Below are positions 39,382-50,571 of a stretch of DNA of 64,000 nt, one piece after another. Made by a program: the position numbers and the translations under genes. The notes beneath the pieces are model-generated. The model was given only the letters and a program-made list of their open reading frames with translations, was not told the DNA's origin and did no database searches. The DNA is taken from NCBI GenBank assembly GCA_018136815.1, contig CM030937.1, positions 5,350,632-5,414,631 of the forward strand, written 5' to 3'. This DNA comes from Isochrysis galbana. Lineage: Eukaryota > Haptophyta > Isochrysidales > Isochrysidaceae. Position 1 is the stretch's first letter. Each line of letters starts with the position of its first letter.

Positions 39382-42186
39382 ATGCCCCTCTCTCGGCGGC
39401 AGGAGCAGACGGCCTCACTGGCGCAGTGCTCGCTCGAGGGCGTCAAGGTGCGCCGCGATCGCCCGCCGCAATAGGAGGCGCGAGGACAACGCTTGGAATG
39501 GCGAGCGAGCAAGGGCTCTGCAGACTCCTGAAGTGGAAGAGGAGAAAGGGAGAGGGAGGGAGAGGGAGGGTGAGAGAGGGAGAGGGAGAGGGAGGGAGGG
39601 AGGGAGGGGAAGGAGAGAAGAAGGGGAGGAGAAGGAGAGGGAGAGAGAGAAGGAGAAAGGGAGGGAAAGAGAGGGAGAGAGGGAGAGGAGAAGGGAGGGC
39701 GGCGAGGGAGCAAGGACGAGGGGCGAGGGGGCATAAGGATGAAGAAGAGCGGTTGGGTTAGTGGGCGAGTGGGTAGGAGAGGAGAGAACGAGGAGAGGTA
39801 GGGAGGGAGAGAGGGTGAAAGAGAGTGAGAGTGAGTGAGTCTGCGGAAGATGGAGGGTGCGAGAAGAACGCGAGAGAGAGGCTGGGAGAGGGGAGAGGGA
39901 GAGGCCCGTGGGGGGAGTGAGAGCAAGGGATTTGGGAGGGGGGCCGGGGGATGAGACTGGAATTCAGGGCGAGAGCTCGAGGAGGGGAAGATATGGAGGG
40001 AGAGATAGACGGTGCTGTAGGGGGCACGAGAATGCAGGGGGCGGGAGGTTGAGAAAACGAGAAAGCGGACGGGAAGGGGGCAGGCTCATCGGTCAATAGA
40101 CAAGCGACGGAAAGGGAACAAGGGAAGGGGAGGGAGAGGGCGCAAGGAGCTGTTGGTAGAATGCTGGACGATCAGAGATATGGAAAAGAGAAGGCCACTT
40201 TGATCCTGTTCACCTAGACCTCGCTTGTGGCAGTTGGGCTCTTCCAACCACCCATCATGTCCAGCGATTCCACGCAGCGTCCCTACTCACAGGCAGCTGG
40301 CGCGATGCTCCCGCGCCGCAGGTGCTCGTCGTGGGCGCCGGCGGCATCGGGTGCGAGCTAGTGAAGAACCTTGTGCTCACGGGATTCGAGGACATCACGA
40401 TGATCGATCTTGACACGATCGACTACTCCAACCTCAACCGGCAATTCCTCTTCCGCGCGCACCACGTGAATCGCTCCAAGGCTATGGTCGCGCGCGAGGC
40501 AGTGCTTGAGTTCCCGCACGATGGCAAGCTTGAAATCAAGGCTGAGCACGGCAACATCAAGGAAGCGCGATTCGGCCCCGACTTCTTCTCTAAGGTGCGT
40601 CCCGTGCGCTCTTGCCCGCCGTCACGAGCAAGTAGTGGCTCCGCCCGCTCTTTGCGCATTGGCCTTGGCGCCATTGCTGGTGCCCCACGTTCTCGACTGT
40701 GCCGCGCCCTGCTTAGTTCAAAATTGTGCTCAACGCTCTCGACAACGTGGACGCGCGCCGCCACGTCAATCGGGTCTGCCTCGCCACCGGGGTCCCCTTG
40801 ATCGAGAGCGGGACCATGGGTTACATTGGGCAAGTCCGCGCCATCATCAAGGGGCGCACAAAGTGCTACGAGTGCGATCCAGTGGCGCCGCCCAAATCGT
40901 ACCCGATTTGCACCATTCGCAACCATCCGGACAAGCCCGTCCATTGCATTGCCTGGGCGAAGGAGCTCCTCTTCAAAAAGATCTTCTCCGGGCAGGACAC
41001 CGACCTCGTCGACACGACGGAGGAAGGCGAAGAAGGCGAGAAGGGTGCGGAGGGCGCCGCGTCGGCTGGGGTCCAGGCGCCGGCCCAAGGATCCTTGCAC
41101 AGGCATGATGGGGAAAGCGCGCAGGACTACGCGAAGCGCGTGTTCCGCACAGTCTTTGAGGCGGACGTCCAGCGCCTGCTGAACATGGCGACATTGTGGA
41201 AGGAGCGTAAGGCCCCGGTGAAGATCTTCATCGATTCGATGAGCATCCCTGACGCGACTGCACTAGCTGATGTCGAGCAACGTGTGTGGACGGTGGAGGA
41301 GAGTGCTGCAATGATGCTCTCGGCCATCGAGCGCATTCTGGCAAACCGTCCGGGTGAAGTGGGATCGCTCTCGTTCGACAAGGACGACCCGGATGCGCTC
41401 GACTTTGTGACGGCCGCATCGAACCTCCGATCGGCTGTCTTCCACATTCCTCTGCTCTCCCGATGGGACGTCAAGGAGATTGCGGGCAACATCGTCCCGG
41501 CTATTGCCACGACAAACGCGATCATCGCCGGCTTCATTGTCCTTGAGGCCCTCAAGGTCCTACGTGGCGACGTGGACTCGTGCCGCTATTGCGTGTGCAA
41601 CCGGCTGCCGTCTGGGCGCAAGCGCGACGTGCTGCTTCCCACGACGGCTCTCGAAGAGCCGAATTCTGACTGCTTTGTATGCGCAGGCTCGACCTCTGTT
41701 CTCGAGCTGGACACGAGCCGCTTCACTGTGGGGATGTTTATCGAGGAGGTCGTGAAGAAGCACCTCTCGTTCAACAAGCCCACGGTTGACCTTGTCAATG
41801 AGGTGGACTCGGCTGTCAACCCGCTCCAGCTTTGCGAAGGCGATGACGAGGACCTCGATGAGGAGGAGAGGGCCGAGTTCGATCGGTGGCTAGAGAAACC
41901 CCTAAATCAGTTGCCGGTCAAGCTCGGGCCAGGTGTCGTCTTCACCATTGATGATACCAATCAGCAGCTTAAGTGCAAGATTGGCGTGTCGCATGTCGAG
42001 CTCGATGAGGAGAAGCACCCATCTGGATTTCATTTTACGAGTGGGGCGCCGGCGCCGCAGCCGCCAATGGTGAGAAACGTGAAGACTGCGTCTGAGGACA
42101 ATAATAAGCGGCAAAAGACGAGCAGTGGCTCTGTAGTGGCCGCCGTTGTCGCTGAAGAGGACGACGGTATCGTGGTGCTTGATTGA
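39382..42186 (+). CDS. UBA2: UBA2/SAE2, catalytic subunit of the SUMO-activating enzyme
   Basis: UBA2 with SAE1 adenylates SUMO and carries it as a thioester in the nucleus. Exons: 39382-39447, 40322-40594 and 40717-42186, total 602 residues (family ~640). Exon 1 gives [20 protein letters not shown]. Exon 2 opens with the nucleotide-binding loop [12 protein letters not shown] and has [15 protein letters not shown]. Exon 3 has [14 protein letters not shown], the zinc ligands CYEC (163, 166), and the catalytic Cys at ~178 in PICTIRN. Later come [32 protein letters not shown], the second zinc pair CFVC, a ubiquitin-fold domain with an acidic loop, and a C-terminal [10 protein letters not shown] like the family's end. 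Intron 1 (874 bp) is almost pure purine on the plus strand. Introns are phase 0. A hAT element sits 96 bp after the stop. Confidence 0.94.
39448..40321 (+). other. UBA2 intron 1, purine-rich
   Basis: Bounded by AAG|GTGCGCC and CCGCAG|GTGCTC. About 39530-40140 is GA/GGGA-rich with few pyrimidines. No nested gene is supported; the ORFs here are Arg/Glu/Gly products of the repeat. Confidence 0.8.
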
Positions 42187-42282
42187 CCCGTCCCCGCGCG
42201 CCGCAGTCTAACTACGAATGACACATGGATGCGAATCAGGTGGGCTGATAGCACCGTCCGCACGCTCGCACTTCGCACGCGG

Positions 42283-45200
42283 TAGGCCTTGGCAGAAATA
42301 TCCGGATATATCTACTGGATATTTGGGCGAATTTTGGCAGGACTAGCTATCTCTGGATATTTCCATGGGTGCCCTGGATACTTGGTGGATATTTGGGTGG
42401 GTGTGGGGGGTCTACGCGCTAAAACAAAACCCTTGCAGAGCAAGAATGAGCGCGTGGCTCGGCTGGGGGTCACTAGGAAAGTCCCACACAGAGGATAGGG
42501 TAGATTACGTTAATAAAGAGGCTGAATAACTAATACTTACTCGATCGCAGGATGATTACGACAGACACAGACAGAGCCTGCGAGCACGCAGCGCCATGCC
42601 GCGGCGAGGTGAAGCCCTCTTGCCCCCAGGCCCGCAGCCATTGCCATCCCCATGCCTGCCCGAGCAAATGCGCGGCGCGCGAGCTACGGGCTCGCGTTTG
42701 CGCCGCTCGCTCAGCTCGCGCCGCGCGCCGCGCCAGTTGCCCTCTCACTCAAGCAAGCACGTGGTTGCCCACTGCCCACAACCACAACCACACACACCCT
42801 CCAATCGCACATGAGCATGAATTACCACACCACCACCTCATCACCCACCGCCCACCGCTGCGCTCACAGCTTCCAAACGGCTGCGATCATCATCGCGCCG
42901 GAGTTTGGAAGAGGAGGAGGAGGAGGAGGAGATGCGAGAGGAGCTGGCGGTGGTGGGGCCGCTCACTCTCGACGGCGTGCAAGAGTCCGAGGAGCTGCAG
43001 GACGAAAAGGAGGAGGAGGAGGAGGGAAGCGCGATCGACGAGACGGACGAGATGGCCAACGAGAGGACAACCGAGGACGGGGAGAGCGGCGCGGCGGCCG
43101 GCAGCTCATCATCTCCAACGTTGAAGGTGGGTGTGCGAGTCGTGTACGATACGTTGGGCCAATGCGTTATCACCGCGATGGGCGACGGCACACTACATGG
43201 GAATAAGAAGTTGCAGTTGGAGTTCGAGGCGAACGGGGCGAAGAGGCGCAAATGGGTCAACAAGAGCGATGTGTGCTTGCAGGTATGCCATACAAGTTTG
43301 ATGGGTTGATGGGTGCTAGCTAGTACTTGGGTGCTGTTCACAGCATTGTGCCCCACCACCCCAGCGTGCGACTCACCCTGCCACACCCCATTTGTATCAG
43401 GTGTGGGAAGAAGAGAGCGACGAGGAAGCGATTGAGTTGGACGAGTGCTCCGTCGAGCACACCGGTCCTGCGCTCGCTTCCCACGAACGAGCTCGACAGA
43501 TGAGGCACAACCCTCCTCCCCAGGGGACGCGGTCGGGGAAGAGGATGGGCGAGCGCAAGACCCCGGAGCCTAAGAGCGAAACGGCGAGAATGCGTGTCAA
43601 GCAGCATCCTAACCAAGAGCTACAACTCATTCGCGGCGACGCAATCTTCTGCCGGGCTTGCAAGCACGAGGTGTCCGCGAAGCACGCAAATTTCCATTCT
43701 CACCTGAACTCCCAAAAACACAAAAGTCGTGTCGAGTCTCTACAAAAACGGCAAGCTGAGGATAAGCGCATCGATGAATTCATATCCGACTACTACGAGA
43801 CCAATCCAGATGAATCAGGTAATGGCACGCCGGCTGCCGTGCTGTTATTTAGGTGGACAGTCGTCGAGACCTTTCTCCAGAGCGGCATCCCATTGACGAA
43901 GGTGGATGAGATGAGGTCTTTGCTTGAGCTCATCGGTCATCCGTTGACGAATAGTTCTCATCTACGGAGCTTTGTCCCGAAAATACTTAGCAAGGAGATG
44001 AGTCTCCTCAAACAAGAGTTGGACGATCAACATTTCTCGATTTGTTTTGATGGCACGACACGACTCGGTGAAGCGGTTAATGTCTGTGCCAGGTTTGTTC
44101 CCTCAAACTTCAGTTGTATTGGGATGCGCCTGCTCGCCCTAGTGACGACAGCGCACCACATGAATGGCGTGTCTTTGCACCGACTCATCTCAAAGATCAT
44201 TCTCACTGAGCTGAGGTTTGATGCGGACAAGGTGGTCGGAATATCTCGTGACAGCTGCTCGACGAATGGCGTTGCTTGCAAGCATTTGCTCACATTGTTT
44301 GGTAATGCTCTTGATCTGTTATGCTGCTCACATACGTTGCAGCACACCGGCGAACACTTACACTTAGATGTTGTGGAAGAATTCTTAGGTCCATGGCTAA
44401 CCCTTATCTCTCACACCTCATCAGCGCGCACGCTTTGGCAGAGTATGACCGGGACGGCCATGAAGAGCTATTCTAAGACCAGGTGGTGGTCAAGGTGGGA
44501 GGTCATGAAAGCTCTCGCTGAGAATTTCGGACATTTGCACGGCTTTGTCGAACGGCTCCGTCAGGAGGGTGTGGGAGACTCAACTACTGCAGCCTTGAAG
44601 GCTACCTTGGCTAGCAAGAGCAACGACCTCCAGATTGAACTAGCTCTCGCTTTGGACGTCGAGATTTTGTGCACCACAACCTACAAATTGGAAGGTGATG
44701 GGCTAGAGATTTTACTCGTCTACGATGCATTGGAGGGATTGCGCGAGCGCGGCCGCAGGTTGGGCAGCGAGTGCTCTGACTTCCCCAATGTGGCTGCCCT
44801 TTTGAGAGCCAAGGAGACAATAGTTGTCGGTTTGGAAACAAACGAATACTACGATGCACCCCATCATCAGTGGTTCCATGGTAAGGTGACTGCTACAGGT
44901 CTTTCCTCATGGACTATCACGTACTCCGACGGTTCTTCTTTATTGATTACCGACGAGAATGAGATCAGGAGGGCAGTGGATGTGTGTGTTTTGCCTGCAT
45001 GGAAGAAGGCCGTCGCCCATGTGAAAGGAGCCTTCAAATACCTCGAAGATCGCCTGACAGACAACTGTGCTAGCCCATACCATTGCCAAGAACAACATCG
45101 CATCTGTGGCTTGTTGCGTGCCTTCAATCCATCATTCGCCCACGGGAAGGTGGATAGATTGTGGGTTCAAAGGCTTGCTACCCTCACTTGCTTCGCCCAC

Positions 45201-45832
45201 ATTCCAAACATAGCCGATGGGATGAAGAATGAATTGCCAGATTATTTGCAAGCATGTCAAGGCCTTGTTATTGACCATGGAGATGTCGGCGACTTTACTA
45301 CATCGGTGCTCAAATGGTGGGCATCGCATCACAAACGCTTCCCTATGTGGGCACAAGCAGCTAGGATTGCTTTTTGTCTCAGTCCCAATTCAGCTGCTTG
45401 TGAACGTGTCTTCTCATTACTCCAGTGCTCGTTTGGTGCGAACCGTGATAGCTCTTTAGCAGACCAAGTTCAAGCGTCAGTGATGTTGCGATACAATCGC
45501 AGCAAACGCTAGCAGTCGTGATGTGTGACGTGCGACGTGCAAGTGCCAAGTACCAAGTAGCAAACTTCAAATGTAGGTATGTGTATGTGAAAATTGCAGC
45601 AGCTATAGCTATAGACCAATAGTCTACAAGTGGTGGGAGATGATGGTGTATGTGAGGTAGACGTAGACGTGTAACGGGCTCGAAAATCGAAAATACCGCG
45701 CGGGCATGCTAGCGGTATTTATAGCGCACAACTGGATATTTTTCTGGATATTTGGGTAAATTGCTGGATATTTTGCGGATATTTTTGCTGGATATTTGGG
45801 TCCGATTTTGTGGATATTTCTGCCAAGGCCTA
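42283..45832 (+). mobile_element. Autonomous-type hAT transposon with Tudor-like transposase
   Basis: Ends read TAGGCCTTGGCAGAAATATCC at the left and its exact inverse at the right (45812-45832), with a perfect 8-bp duplication GCACGCGG (42275-42282 and 45833-45840). Subterminal regions hold many GGATATTT units (left to about 42400, right from about 45735). It encodes one two-exon transposase with no disabling change. It inserted in the 3' flank of UBA2. Its ends and repeats differ from those of the element at 26479, so this is a separate family. Confidence 0.95.
42932..45512 (+). CDS. hAT transposase with Tudor/SH3-like modules, one intron
   Basis: Exons 42932-43282 and 43401-45512 (phase-0 intron of 118 bp, CAG|GTATGCC to TATCAG|GTGTGG), 820 residues from the first in-frame ATG. 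The frame is open further upstream without an ATG, so an earlier exon is possible. Residues 1-60 are acidic. About 62-117 is a small barrel-like segment (VGVRVVYDTLGQCVITAMGDG, QLEFEANGAKRRKWV). About 199-225 is a zinc finger (FCRACKHEVSAKHANFHSHL). The hAT core follows (FDGTTRLGEAVNV, RDSCSTNGVACKHL, TRWWSRWEVMKAL). At about 598-642, inside the core, is a second Tudor-like unit (QWFHGKVTATG, WTITYSDGSS). The C-terminal dimerisation motif is about 750-815 (LSPNSAACERVFSLLQ). The reading frame is intact and matching ends flank it, so the element may be active. Confidence 0.9.
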
Positions 45833-45840
45833 GCACGCGG

Positions 45841-46019
45841 GCATTGGTGCTTGTGGGAGCAACCCGGTCTCGCATCGTAGGGCCGGGTTCCAATCCGGTC
45901 ATGGCGGCTCGAGGCAGCAGAGAACAATGCAGCTTGGGCTTGGGCTTCTTCCTCGATTCAGCCATGGGTGCCAACATCCAAGACATAAATATAAAATATA
46001 CTACATGTTATGGCATAAG
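45841..46019. other. Short non-coding spacer
   Basis: Former UBA2 3' flank after the hAT element. A tRNA-like string at 45890 was checked and does not fold as a tRNA. Confidence 0.5.
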
Positions 46020-46985
46020 CAATCCCCAACTAAATTTATACTTGGTTCTCCGATGGGGGGGGGGCACGAGCCCCCCCTCTCTGCACTCCTCCCCCGTTGT
46101 GGGGGAGGAACCACCCATCCTCTTGGCATGCCCGTATGGCTTGCCATGAGCCGACTGCCCTACTGACCCACTCTCACTCACAGGCTCGCCCCATTCGCCT
46201 GCCCTGGCCTTGTCGCATCGCGCGATCGATACTTTCTCACACCCCCACTCCCCCGGCCCTTCTCCCCCCGCCATCAGGCGGCTTCCCCCATACACCACTA
46301 GGGGGATAGGGGTGAAGGGCTTAGACAGGGTCCGGTGGCCCGCGCCCCCCCCCCGGTGATCATTCCCCCCCTTCCTCCTGTGTCCTGTGTCTCCGAGTGG
46401 GCGGCGGCTTCAGCCCCGACTTATCCTGTAAACAGGAGCGGGACTTACCCATTTTTCGGTGGGCGGAGCTCTCTCTCCGCCCACCCCCTCCTCCGCGCTC
46501 TCTCTCCCCTCTCCTGCGGCACGCGTGATGGCGCGCCTGCGGCAGGCCTCCAGCTGCCAGCTGCCCCCCTCTGGCCTCAGGCGGCACCTGGAGGCTCTTG
46601 GAGCGCCTGGAGGCCAGCTCAGGGGGCAGAGGAGGCTGGGGCTGGGCCATGGCCTCCCCTGCCTCACCCTCGCTGGCGCTCATGAGCCTCTGGGGCCCCC
46701 ACGCTGCACCTGTCTGTCTGTCGACCAGGAGGAGAGGGGGGGTTGGAGCGATGGCGATGGGCTGGCCACGACGCTTGGCCAGGACGGAGGACGGGCGAAT
46801 GGGGCGAGCATGTGAGTCAGAGAGTGGGTCAGTAGGGCAGTCTCCTCCTAGCAGGCCATCAGGCATGCCAGGAGGATGGGTGGTTCCTCCCCCGTGGCAG
46901 GGGAGGAGTGGAGAGAAGGGGGGGGCTCGTGCCCCCCCATGCCCCATGCATGGATGGGTCAACCAAGTAGCTAAACTTATTAGTG
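46020..46985. repeat. Family A retroposon copies, head to head
   Basis: The left end (AACTAAATTTATACTTGGTT then a G-run and GCACGAGCCCCCC) and the right end in inverted orientation are both family 5' ends. The interior (46480-46720) matches the G/C-rich block at 57180-57370 and 22990-23110. It is probably two copies in opposite orientation or one rearranged copy. No duplication was identified. ORFs across it are not genes. Confidence 0.55.
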
Positions 46986-48166
46986 CTTTAGTTGAACGAG
47001 TCCGTTGATGAATGCAGCCAACCGAAACGAAGCCACAACGAAGAGTCCCGAAGTAAACGGCGATCACCCCTCAAGAAACAATGCCCATCCTAAAGTTAAA
47101 AGACACACAAGCCATCGGATCCGTCTAGAGTATTGTGGAAATACTCTGGATCCGACAGCGTGGCTACTTACTACTTTAGTTAATTCCAGTGCCACGTGTG
47201 AGGCGAGAACATGAAAAGGTTTTTTTCTGGTTTTAGTTTCTGTCTCATTGAAGGTTGAGTTCGAATGAAAGCTTTTGGCTTTTGGGAAGGGCCGGCGAAT
47301 GAGCACGCTTTTCGCGCCTAGCAGCAAGCGTAGCATTCCTATGAGTATTAGGAAAACAGCCGATGCCAGCGCGAAATAACATAATGTCGCTCCTGAATGC
47401 TAGCGGCTTGAGATAATGGAACAACACCATCTATCCAGTGATACATCATCTAGCTACAACTCCTTTGCACACTCTCCAAACATTAATTAGCGCGCAAAGC
47501 ATCCCACGGGACAAGAGGTGGACTAGCTGTGAGAAAATCGTAGCGTCAAGCCTACGGTCGCACTCCGACCTTGTCATGGGCGAAGATTCGCAGGATTGTA
47601 AGAGCTACAAGCCGCCTCATTCACTCGGCACTCTTGAGAGCCATCAAGGCGCCCGTCGGAGATACGTGGTCTAAATTATGACACGCGCATCAGTATGATG
47701 CCGCCGAAGTTGCCGATGTGCCCTCGTGCCGACTCTGGGAGAGCGGACAACCTCGGGATTGAAGCAAGTGAGAGAAGGCCAGCTGTGGCGATGGCGCAAT
47801 CGCGCTGGCAGCGGAGACTCATCGGCTTCCAATCGAATTCTACAGGCTACACGGGGATAAACTGGCCAAGACCTCCATACACGCAATACCCACGCTCGGG
47901 ATAGAATACTCGTTGGATATGGGTCATTAGACTTGGAAAGGTTGCGGTAACCGAGATGCGATCCAAAACCTTTATACCGTCTGGTCGGGGACCGAATGCG
48001 TCGCACCATCAGGCATCGCGCCATTGGGCTGAGAGGCAAAGGCGCAATCCTGATCCGCTTTTTTAGCACGTATGCAAAGTTGGACAAGTGTCCTCGTGCT
48101 TTGACTAACCAATAGCTTCAGCTAGGGCAGCTTGGCCTGGTCACACCCGTCGCTGGAGCGCTCGGC
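46986..48166. other. Non-coding with one strong hairpin
   Basis: No gene is supported. Contains the hairpin at 47115-47155. The ORFs are short and lack family features. Confidence 0.45.
47115..47155. repeat. Interrupted palindrome/hairpin
   Basis: TCGGATCC and GAGTATT on the left pair with AATACTC and GGATCCGA on the right, around a GTGGA loop with a small internal bulge: 15 paired bases. No poly-T follows at once and no gene ends here. Role unknown; it could be a transposon end or a cruciform site. Confidence 0.7.
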
Positions 48167-49456
48167 TCACTGACAGCAGCGATACGTGCCGGTGGCATAG
48201 ACATTGTCGAATATTTCGTACGACGCTTTCACCAAGCAAGATTGGACCAGGCCATACCGGCCGCACGCGTGTTGGTTGCGGAGGTTCGAGGTCTTGTCGC
48301 GACAGAAGCGGTACCCAACCTACACAGGTCAATTGAGGAGGGCAATGTGGCTTGGCGACCAAGGCACTACGCATTAGAGATGGGGGTGAGCCACACCTGC
48401 TTGCCGCAGGCGCAGAAGACGTCATCCATGTCCATTCTCCCCTGTGCAAGGTGTTCTTCGAAGACCTCTTCTCGGAGCTTGATGTTGGCCTCGCAGAGCG
48501 AGTTGACGTAGCATGCGCGCTCAGGGGGGGTCGCGTTGAAGCCCCAACGTCGTTTCACGCAGAGCAGCTGGTCGGTGAAAGTGAGGATGCGCCCGCAGCC
48601 TTGGCACAGGAGCGGGACTACGGCTTGGACAGGAACGGCTGAGTGAGCGTCGAGTAGCCTCAAGTACCTCCAGCCCAAGTAAGCAAGGTCGATGCGGAGG
48701 ACCGTGCCGACGGGAGCGATTGGTTTGAGGAAGGAATTCTCGGAAGGCGCATGCACATACATGCCAGGTGCCGAGCGGAGGTGCACCTGGATGATGTCGG
48801 TGTTCTGACGCTCCTCGATCCTTGGCACGCGCTCCGCGCTCTCGATCCTAACTCCAAGGATGACCTGGCATTGTGCACACTGCAGCCAGCGTGCACGGCA
48901 GACCCACGCGTCGCCGGCAGACACCTCGATGGCCTGGTCCATCTCACGCACGTTTGATGCGTTCAGGCAGAGCGTCTCCTCTGAGTCGTCGAGAGAAACG
49001 TCGATCGCACGTTGGCTCTTGCTGACAACATCATGCGGACGGCCGATCCACGCACCTGTGCACGTGAGCAGGGTGTGCACTCGCGATGGGACCGGGATGA
49101 CGGGGACGGTCGGTGGCGTGGCTGGGCAGCGTCGGGCGCGTACGCATACCGCAGGCACCACAGCAGAAGATACGCCTCGTCGATGCCCTCGCCATCTCAT
49201 ATCCGATGTGCGCCCCAGATGGAGTGCTTCGCCTAGTCGGCCGCTCTTGCTCTCGGAGCGCTTCCTCGAAGAGTTGGGCTCGGCGCGCGTTCTCTTGGGC
49301 CATGGTTGCTGCGAGCTGATTTGACTCGACCTTGATCGGCGAGTGCGCCACGCGTGCGCGTGCCGCCTCCTCGTCTGAGCTGAGAGAGAGTGGGGCCTCT
49401 GACTGATTCGGCCGCGAGCGCAGCACGAAGCAGCGGAGCAGGTGGACCAGGCTCAT
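48167..49456 (-). CDS. Yippee/Mis18-like zinc-binding protein, two zinc folds
   Basis: Exons (minus strand): 49456-49150, 49055-48397 and 48319-48167, joined in frame to 372 residues. Residues 1-95 are polar with a charged helix. The CCGACG at the exon 1-2 join and QCAQCQVILGVRI (about 155) could form one zinc fold. LLCQGCGRILTF (about 250), ACYVNSLCEANI, and DVFCACGKQVGYRF (about 316-328) form a second, with the C-x-x-C ... C-x-C-G and following aromatic-Arg strand typical of the Yippee/Mis18/cereblon fold. Such domains bind proteins or chromatin; no specific role can be assigned. The intron 1 donor (GCG|GTATGC) and acceptor (CACAG|GTGCG) are inferred from frame and continuity. A GA-rich tract lies directly upstream (49460-49740). 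Confidence 0.55.
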
Positions 49457-50571
49457 TGGGGGGGGGCGAAGGAGGAGGGTTGAGAAGGGGAGGAGGGCGG
49501 GGAAGGGTGGTGGGAGGCCGAAGTTGGCGAGAGACCCGGCGGGGTAGAAGCGGAGGTGGGTGGTGGGTGGGTGGGAAGGATGGGATGAGGGGGAGAGGGG
49601 GAGAGGGGGGAGCGAGAGGGGAGAGGGGCAGCGTGGAGGGGAGGGAAAGAAGCTAAAGGAAAGAAGAGAGGAGAGAGGGAAGAAGGAGAGGTGGAGGAGG
49701 CGAAGGGAGAGAGCCCCTCTCGGACGGTGCCGTGGAGGGGGGGGGGGGGGGGGGGAGGATGGACGGACTCCCTCCCCTCCCTAATCTCCCCCTTCCCCCA
49801 ATCTCCCCCTTCCCCTCCCCCCCTTCCCCCTTCCCCCTTCTCTCACCCCTCCCCCCCTTTTCTTTACCGCCTCGGCACCCTCTACTCTCGGGCCCTCGAG
49901 AGGCGAGAGGGTGCTCCCCCCCTCTCCCCCCCCCCTATATTCTCCCCCTCTTCTCCCCCTCTCTCTCCCCCTCCTCCTCCCATCTCCCATCCTTCCCACC
50001 CACCTACTTTACCCTACCCAACCCCTCTCTCCCCCTCTTCTCCCCCCCTCTCCCCCCCCTCTCCCCCTCCTCCTCCCATCCTTCCCATAGACCTACTTTA
50101 CCCTACTCTACAGTGCCCAACCCCTCTCTCTCTCCCTCTTCTCCCCCCCCCCTCCTCCTCCTCCCATCCTTCCCACCCACCCACTTTTTACCCCACCCAA
50201 CCCCTCCGCTTCCACCCCCGCCGAGTCTCTCGCCAACTCCCCCCCCCCCCCCCCCCCCCCCGCGGTCTCCTCCGCCGCCTCCCTCGCGCTGGCGGGAAGC
50301 CCGGCCAGTCTACTTTTTACCACTCTCCCCGGGTGAAAGAGGGGGGGGGGGGGCCTCCTCAGCCCTCGGGGGCTCCCGCCGCGCGAGGGAAGGCGACGGT
50401 GCAGAGCCCGCACACCAAGACTTAGCGGGCAGTGGGCAGGAATACAACACGGGGGTGACGGCAGGGGAGGAGGGGAGCGACGCGCGCTCCATGACCCTAT
50501 CTTTTTAAAGATAGTTGCGCGGTGTCATCATCCAAGTGCCAAGTGGGGCTTGAGGCCCTCCTGCCCTCCTA
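49457..50571. repeat. Purine-rich then C-rich low-complexity spacer
   Basis: 49460-49756 is GGGAGA-rich and ends in a G-run. 49760-50265 is CCCCTCTC-rich with repeated CCCATCCTTCCCACCCACC units and a C-run at 50240-50261. Long Pro/Ser ORFs here are repeat translations and were left out. Confidence 0.7.

Noticed and set aside
42552..43124. 190-codon ORF overlapping the hAT transposase start
   Set aside because: It lies in another frame, is Arg/Thr/His-rich, and lacks a homologous domain; the overlapping transposase frame is the supported one.
45866..45920. tRNA-like string GGTTCCAATCC with nearby complementary bases
   Set aside because: The bases around the putative T-loop do not form a five-pair stem, and no anticodon arm or acceptor stem fits.
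49691..50508. Long Pro/Ser/Leu ORFs on the plus strand
   Set aside because: They encode only the C-rich simple repeat in several frames at once and have no domain.
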